Source: an uncultured Collinsella sp. (GTDB lineage Bacteria > Actinomycetota > Coriobacteriia > Coriobacteriales > Coriobacteriaceae). From it: a DNA stretch of 7,847 nucleotides. The notes beneath the pieces are model-generated. The model saw only the letters and a program-made list of their open reading frames with translations, made no database searches and was not told where the DNA came from. Location: assembly GCA_900546455.1 (NCBI GenBank), contig URCS01000079.1, positions 1 to 7,847 on the forward strand, written 5' to 3'. Shown here piece after piece: positions 5,711 to 7,847 of the stretch. Numbering within the stretch: the first letter of the stretch is position 1; each line of letters begins with the position of its first letter. Both the position numbers and the translations under genes were made by a program.

Positions 5711-6021
5711 CGGCGGGCGTTGAGTTCGCCGGCCAGTTCGTCGAGGGTGATGCCGTAGCGCTCGAGCGTCACGAGTAGGTGGTAGATCAGGTCGCCGGCC
5801 TCGTAACGGATGTGATCGTGATCGTTATCCTTGCAGGCCATGATCACCTCGCTCGCCTCCTCGGCAAGCTTCTTGAGTAGCTCGTCCTCGACTTCGGTCA
5901 GCAGACGCGCGGTATAGCTCTCCTGCGGCGATGTATCACGACGACCGTGAATCACCTCGGCCAGACCTGTCAGCGTCTCGCCGATGTTTCCCGGCTGTAC
6001 GTTAGCTGTTCTGGCTCCCAT
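5704..6021 (-). CDS. hisE: Phosphoribosyl-ATP pyrophosphatase
   Basis: HisE removes pyrophosphate from phosphoribosyl-ATP, giving phosphoribosyl-AMP, the second step of histidine synthesis. The 105-aa length is normal for a free-standing HisE. It belongs to the same all-alpha NTP pyrophosphohydrolase superfamily as MazG. Visible motifs are SYTARLL (35-41), KKLAEEASEVIMACKDND (50-67) with the metal-binding Glu cluster E54/E55/E58, and YEAGDLIYHLLVTLERYG (73-90) with E74 and D77. ATG at 6021 is preceded by GAGAGGAAA, 15 nt after the small upstream ORF's stop codon. It is the last gene of the minus-strand his cluster. In many bacteria HisI and HisE are fused; here they are separate with a 75-aa ORF between them. 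The stop codon comes from an intergenic repeat, so the extreme C-terminus may vary among relatives. Confidence 0.95.
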   Translation of the reverse strand: MGARTANVQPGNIGETLTGLAEVIHGRRDTSPQESYTARLLTEVEDELLKKLAEEASEVIMACKDNDHDHIRYEAGDLIYHLLVTLERYGITLDELAGELNARRH

Positions 6022-6036
6022 GGTTATTTCCTCTCG

Positions 6037-6264
6037 TTACTGCAGCGTAAAGTAAGTACCGGTCTCATCGAACCGAAGCTTTGCGCCCTTTTTCTCAAAG
6101 AACTCAACGATGACGGCATGGGCCTCGTCGAGCCTTTCCTTCTCGGCCTCGAGCCAAAACGACTGCGCCCCGCAGGCATCGGTCAGGTGCACGCGGCATG
6201 GCACGCCCGCGCGGAGGAGCTCGGTGTTGCAGTCGGCGACCTCGAACGGCGTCACGACTTTCAT
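6037..6264 (-). CDS. Small conserved-looking protein of unknown function between hisI and hisE
   Basis: This 75-aa ORF has a good ribosome binding site (GGGGGAG, 4-nt spacing), ATGA overlap with the hisI stop codon, and hisE starting 15 nt after it. It is therefore very likely translated and coupled to hisI. The protein is soluble and mixed alpha/beta in appearance, with no signal or membrane segment. Notable features are three Cys (C12, C23, C31), a central HLTDACGAQSFWLE block (26-39), and a C-terminal EFFEKKGAKLRFDETGTYFTL segment. The DAC core brings to mind a small family that NCBI labels RDAC, but that is from memory and unverified. I do not know its function. Position suggests a link to phosphoribosyl-AMP/ATP processing, for instance as a HisI/HisE accessory, but only location supports this. 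Confidence 0.85.
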   Translation of the reverse strand: MKVVTPFEVADCNTELLRAGVPCRVHLTDACGAQSFWLEAEKERLDEAHAVIVEFFEKKGAKLRFDETGTYFTLQ

Positions 6265-6602
6265 CGCACTCCCCCTTCCACGCGCTTAAAGAAGCAGGTA
6301 CGGTTGCCGGTATGGCAGGCCGGACCCGGCGAGTCCACCTTGACCAGCAGCGTATCGCTATCGCAGTCGGTCCAGAGTTCCTTAACCTCCTGCATATTGC
6401 CACTCGTCGCGCCCTTGTTCCAGAGCTCCTGGCGGCTGCGGCTCCAAAACCACGTGGTGCCGGTCTTGAGCGTCAGCCCCACCGATTCCTCGTTCATCCA
6501 AGCAACCATAAGCACCTCACCAGTGTCATATTGCTGAACCACACAAGGAATCAATCCTTTGGCGTCGTATTTAAGATCCACTGGAGTAGTAATTTCTCTC
6601 AT
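6261..6602 (-). CDS. hisI: Phosphoribosyl-AMP cyclohydrolase
   Basis: HisI opens the adenine ring of phosphoribosyl-AMP, the third step of histidine synthesis; it is a zinc and magnesium enzyme. The 113-aa length fits a single-domain HisI. Motifs: GLIPCVVQQYDTGEVLMVAWMN (16-37), WFWSRSRQELWNKGATSGN (51-69), and DCDSDTLL (79-86) with metal-binding Asp and C80. The block GPACHTGNRTCFF (93-105) carries the other zinc Cys residues, C96 and C103. ATG at 6602 (MREITTPVDL) is chosen as the family-like start with GGGG 7 nt upstream. An ATG at 6671 would add 23 residues translated from the upstream palindrome and is rejected. The gene overlaps the next small ORF by 4 nt. The 142-nt gap to hisF upstream is filled by a palindromic element, so a separate promoter or processing site there is possible. 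Confidence 0.95.
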   Translation of the reverse strand: MREITTPVDLKYDAKGLIPCVVQQYDTGEVLMVAWMNEESVGLTLKTGTTWFWSRSRQELWNKGATSGNMQEVKELWTDCDSDTLLVKVDSPGPACHTGNRTCFFKRVEGGVR

Positions 6603-6640
6603 TTCAATTCCCCAATTTAAACATCGCCGGTCGGCGAGGG

Positions 6641-6735
6641 TTGTCCAGGTGCCCGAGATTCCGAGCGACAAGCCCGACGACGCGTACTTAAGTACGCGAG
6701 GAGGGTTGGAGCCGGAAGGTCGGGTGCCTGGGCAA
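6641..6735. repeat. Imperfect 95-bp palindrome in the hisF-hisI gap
   Basis: Outer arms 6641-6656 and 6720-6735 (TTGTCCAGGTGCCCGA against TCGGGTGCCTGGGCAA) pair over 16 positions, with three G-T pairs and no other mismatches. The centre is a perfect 18-bp palindrome, CGCGTACTTAAGTACGCG, at 6681-6698. Between them the arms are degenerate but share TTCCG/CGGAA. The two symmetry centres differ by only 1.5 bp, so the whole element is one imperfect palindrome. No U-tract is present. A small separate hairpin CGCCG/CGGCG is at 6625-6636. The element accounts for most of the 6603-6744 gap. Confidence 0.85.
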
Positions 6736-6744
6736 GCCGCAGCA

Positions 6745-7527
6745 TTAGAAGTCCAGCCTCACAGGAATACCTTGAGAGGCCATATACTCTTTGACTTCGC
6801 GAATGCTGAAGGTTCCAAAGTGAAAGACGCTCGCCGCCAGCACGGCATCGGCCTCGCCCTCAATCACACCCTCGGCAAAATGCTCGAGCGTACCCACGCC
6901 GCCGCTCGCAATCACCGGGATCGGCACCGCGCGCGCCACGGCACGGGTGAGTGCCAGGTCGAAGCCAGCCTTGGTGCCGTCGCGATCCATGCTGGTGAGC
7001 AAAATCTCACCGGCGCCGCGACGAGCCGCCTCCTCGGCCCACGCCACCGCATCGATACCTGTGGCGTTGCGACCGCCCGCCGTGAAGACCTCCCACTTGT
7101 CGGCTCCGGATGCGCCGGGTAAGCCGACGCGTTTGGCATCAATCGCCACGACCACGGCCTGACTGCCAAACGCCGCGGCAGCTTGGCTAATCAGCGACGG
7201 GTCGCGCACGGCGGCAGAGTTAAGCGACACCTTGTCGGCACCGGCCGCAACCATGGTGCGCATGCCCGCCAGGTCGCGAAAGCCGCCGCCCACGGTATAG
7301 GGAATGGCCAGCTCCTCGGCCGCGTGCGCCGCCATCTCGATAGTCGTCGTACGGTTGTCGCTCGTGGCGGTAATGTCCAAAAAGACGACCTCGTCCGCAC
7401 CCTCGCGGTCGTAGGCGCGGGCCAGCTCCACCGGGTCGCCCGCATCGCGCAGGTTAACGAAGTTAACGCCCTTAACCACACGGCCGTCTTTAACATCCAT
7501 ACACGGTATTACACGCTTCGTAAGCAT
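6745..7527 (-). CDS. hisF: Imidazole glycerol phosphate synthase, cyclase subunit
   Basis: HisF takes ammonia from the glutaminase HisH and closes the imidazole ring, giving imidazole glycerol phosphate and AICAR. The 260-aa (beta-alpha)8 barrel has normal length. Visible are the start MLTKRVIPCMDVKDGRVVKG with catalytic D11, DITAT (51-55), TVGGGFRD (78-85) at one phosphate site, KVSLNSAAV (99-107), VVAIDAKR (126-133) with catalytic D130, EVFTAGGR (146-153), LLTSMDRDGTKAG (176-188), IPVIASGGVG (203-212) at the second phosphate site, and AASVFHFG (231-238). Numbering of D11 and D130 agrees with characterised HisF enzymes. AAAGGAAAT precedes the ATG. It lies between hisA and hisI; HisH, its partner, is not in the window and is probably upstream. 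Confidence 0.98.
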   Translation of the reverse strand: MLTKRVIPCMDVKDGRVVKGVNFVNLRDAGDPVELARAYDREGADEVVFLDITATSDNRTTTIEMAAHAAEELAIPYTVGGGFRDLAGMRTMVAAGADKVSLNSAAVRDPSLISQAAAAFGSQAVVVAIDAKRVGLPGASGADKWEVFTAGGRNATGIDAVAWAEEAARRGAGEILLTSMDRDGTKAGFDLALTRAVARAVPIPVIASGGVGTLEHFAEGVIEGEADAVLAASVFHFGTFSIREVKEYMASQGIPVRLDF

Positions 7528-7569
7528 TGATTTCCTTTCTGAAGTGACAGACCGAAACGAGTCAACGTA

Positions 7570-7721
7570 GGTGTTCGCATTGCCCGATGGGTAGGCGAGA
7601 GCACTCGGCGCTTCAAATTTAATTAATTAAGAAAATTGAACGACGGAACGCAGTGCATAGCGAGCAAGGCGAGCGGTAGCGGAGTGGGTGACTCGAATAC
7701 CCATCGGGCAACGCGAACACC
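7570..7721. repeat. 152-bp intergenic element with 24-bp terminal inverted repeats between hisA and hisF
   Basis: Bases 7570-7593 (GGTGTTCGCATTGCCCGATG then GGTA) and 7698-7721 are inverted copies matching at 23 of 24 positions; A7579/C7712 is the exception. An inner imperfect hairpin spans about 7601-7656 (GCACT...AGTGC and TTCAA...TTGAA). It is centred on an AT-rich segment with the palindrome TTAATTAATTAA (7619-7630). The segment 7657-7680 contains GCGAGC twice. No open reading frame or U-tract terminator is evident. It fills most of the 207-nt gap between hisA and hisF. Layout resembles ERIC-type or MITE-type elements. A clear target-site duplication was not found. Confidence 0.88.
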
Positions 7722-7734
7722 GAACGGATGGGCC

Positions 7735-7847
7735 TTACCCGCAGAGCTTCGCGGCCTCTTCGACGTTCAGCGAGCCTTCATACACCGCGCGACCTGCGAT
7801 TACCCCTTCGATAGAATCGGCAACGGAAGCCAGATTCCTCACGTCTT
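7735..7847 (-). CDS. hisA: ProFAR isomerase HisA, C-terminal fragment
   Basis: Only the last 36 codons and the TAA stop are in the window; the gene continues past the right edge. The translation begins DVRNLASVADSIEGVIAGRA, then VYEGSLNVEEAAKLCG. The EGVIAGRAVYEG block is the last phosphate-binding strand and helix of the HisA barrel, and the EEAAKL tail is typical. HisA isomerises the phosphoribosyl-formimino intermediate (ProFAR) to its ribulosyl form, the substrate of HisF. HisA and HisF resemble each other in this region, but a complete hisF follows directly and the tail fits HisA. It is upstream of hisF in the same orientation, separated by the 152-bp palindromic element. Confidence 0.88.
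   Translation of the reverse strand, partial: DVRNLASVADSIEGVIAGRAVYEGSLNVEEAAKLCG

Noticed and set aside
6603..6671. N-terminal extension of HisI by 23 residues
   Set aside because: The added codons come partly from the palindromic element and are not HisI-like.
7528..7734. Riboswitch, T-box or his attenuator leader
   Set aside because: There is no His-codon leader peptide, T-box motif or terminator/antiterminator pair with a U-tract, and the location is inside the gene cluster.

Overview
The window is GC-rich, densely coding bacterial chromosome. Gene content and order suggest an actinobacterium of class Coriobacteriia, most likely Collinsella or a close relative. This is inferred from the DivIC-eno pairing, the split hisI/hisE genes with a small ORF between them, codon bias and remembered neighbourhoods; no search was run. 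Bases 1-48 are not biological: they match the Illumina TruSeq/P5 universal adapter, so the window starts at an untrimmed contig end.

Left part (49-4353), all on the minus strand. Reading with transcription from high to low coordinates, there is an operon-like set: a stand-alone LarC C-terminal-domain protein (4353-3868), a YfcE/MJ0936-type metallophosphoesterase (3812-3264) and mazG (3261-2401). The Shine-Dalgarno of mazG lies inside the last codons of the phosphoesterase gene. A hairpin with a U-tract (2396-2351) ends this unit. Enolase (2211-922) follows with its own leader and a strong intrinsic terminator (849-818). Last is a FtsB/DivIC-family septum protein (726-49), cut off by the adapter.

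Right part (4354-7847) is a histidine-biosynthesis locus. On the minus strand the order is hisA (3' end only), hisF, hisI, a 75-aa conserved-looking small ORF, and hisE. hisI, the small ORF and hisE are tightly packed (4-nt ATGA overlap, then a 15-nt gap). hisA-hisF and hisF-hisI are separated by 207 and 142 nt. Convergent to them on the plus strand is a PHP-family histidinol-phosphatase (hisK, 4645-5556). HisE, HisI, HisA and HisF give four early and middle steps of the pathway, and HisK would give the dephosphorylation step.

The most unusual content is non-coding. Every gap longer than about 60 bp from 4354 rightwards carries a long palindrome: a 23-bp-arm hairpin at 4460-4524, a 26-bp-arm hairpin at 5569-5637, a tandem ACTAGT-centred repeat at 5665-5710 that runs into the hisE stop codon, an imperfect 95-bp palindrome at 6641-6735 with a perfect 18-bp core, and a 152-bp element at 7570-7721 with 24-bp terminal inverted repeats and an AT-rich centre. 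None has the U-tract of an intrinsic terminator. They look like REP/ERIC/MITE-type intergenic elements or RNA structures. No CRISPR array, tRNA, rRNA, transposase or phage gene is visible.
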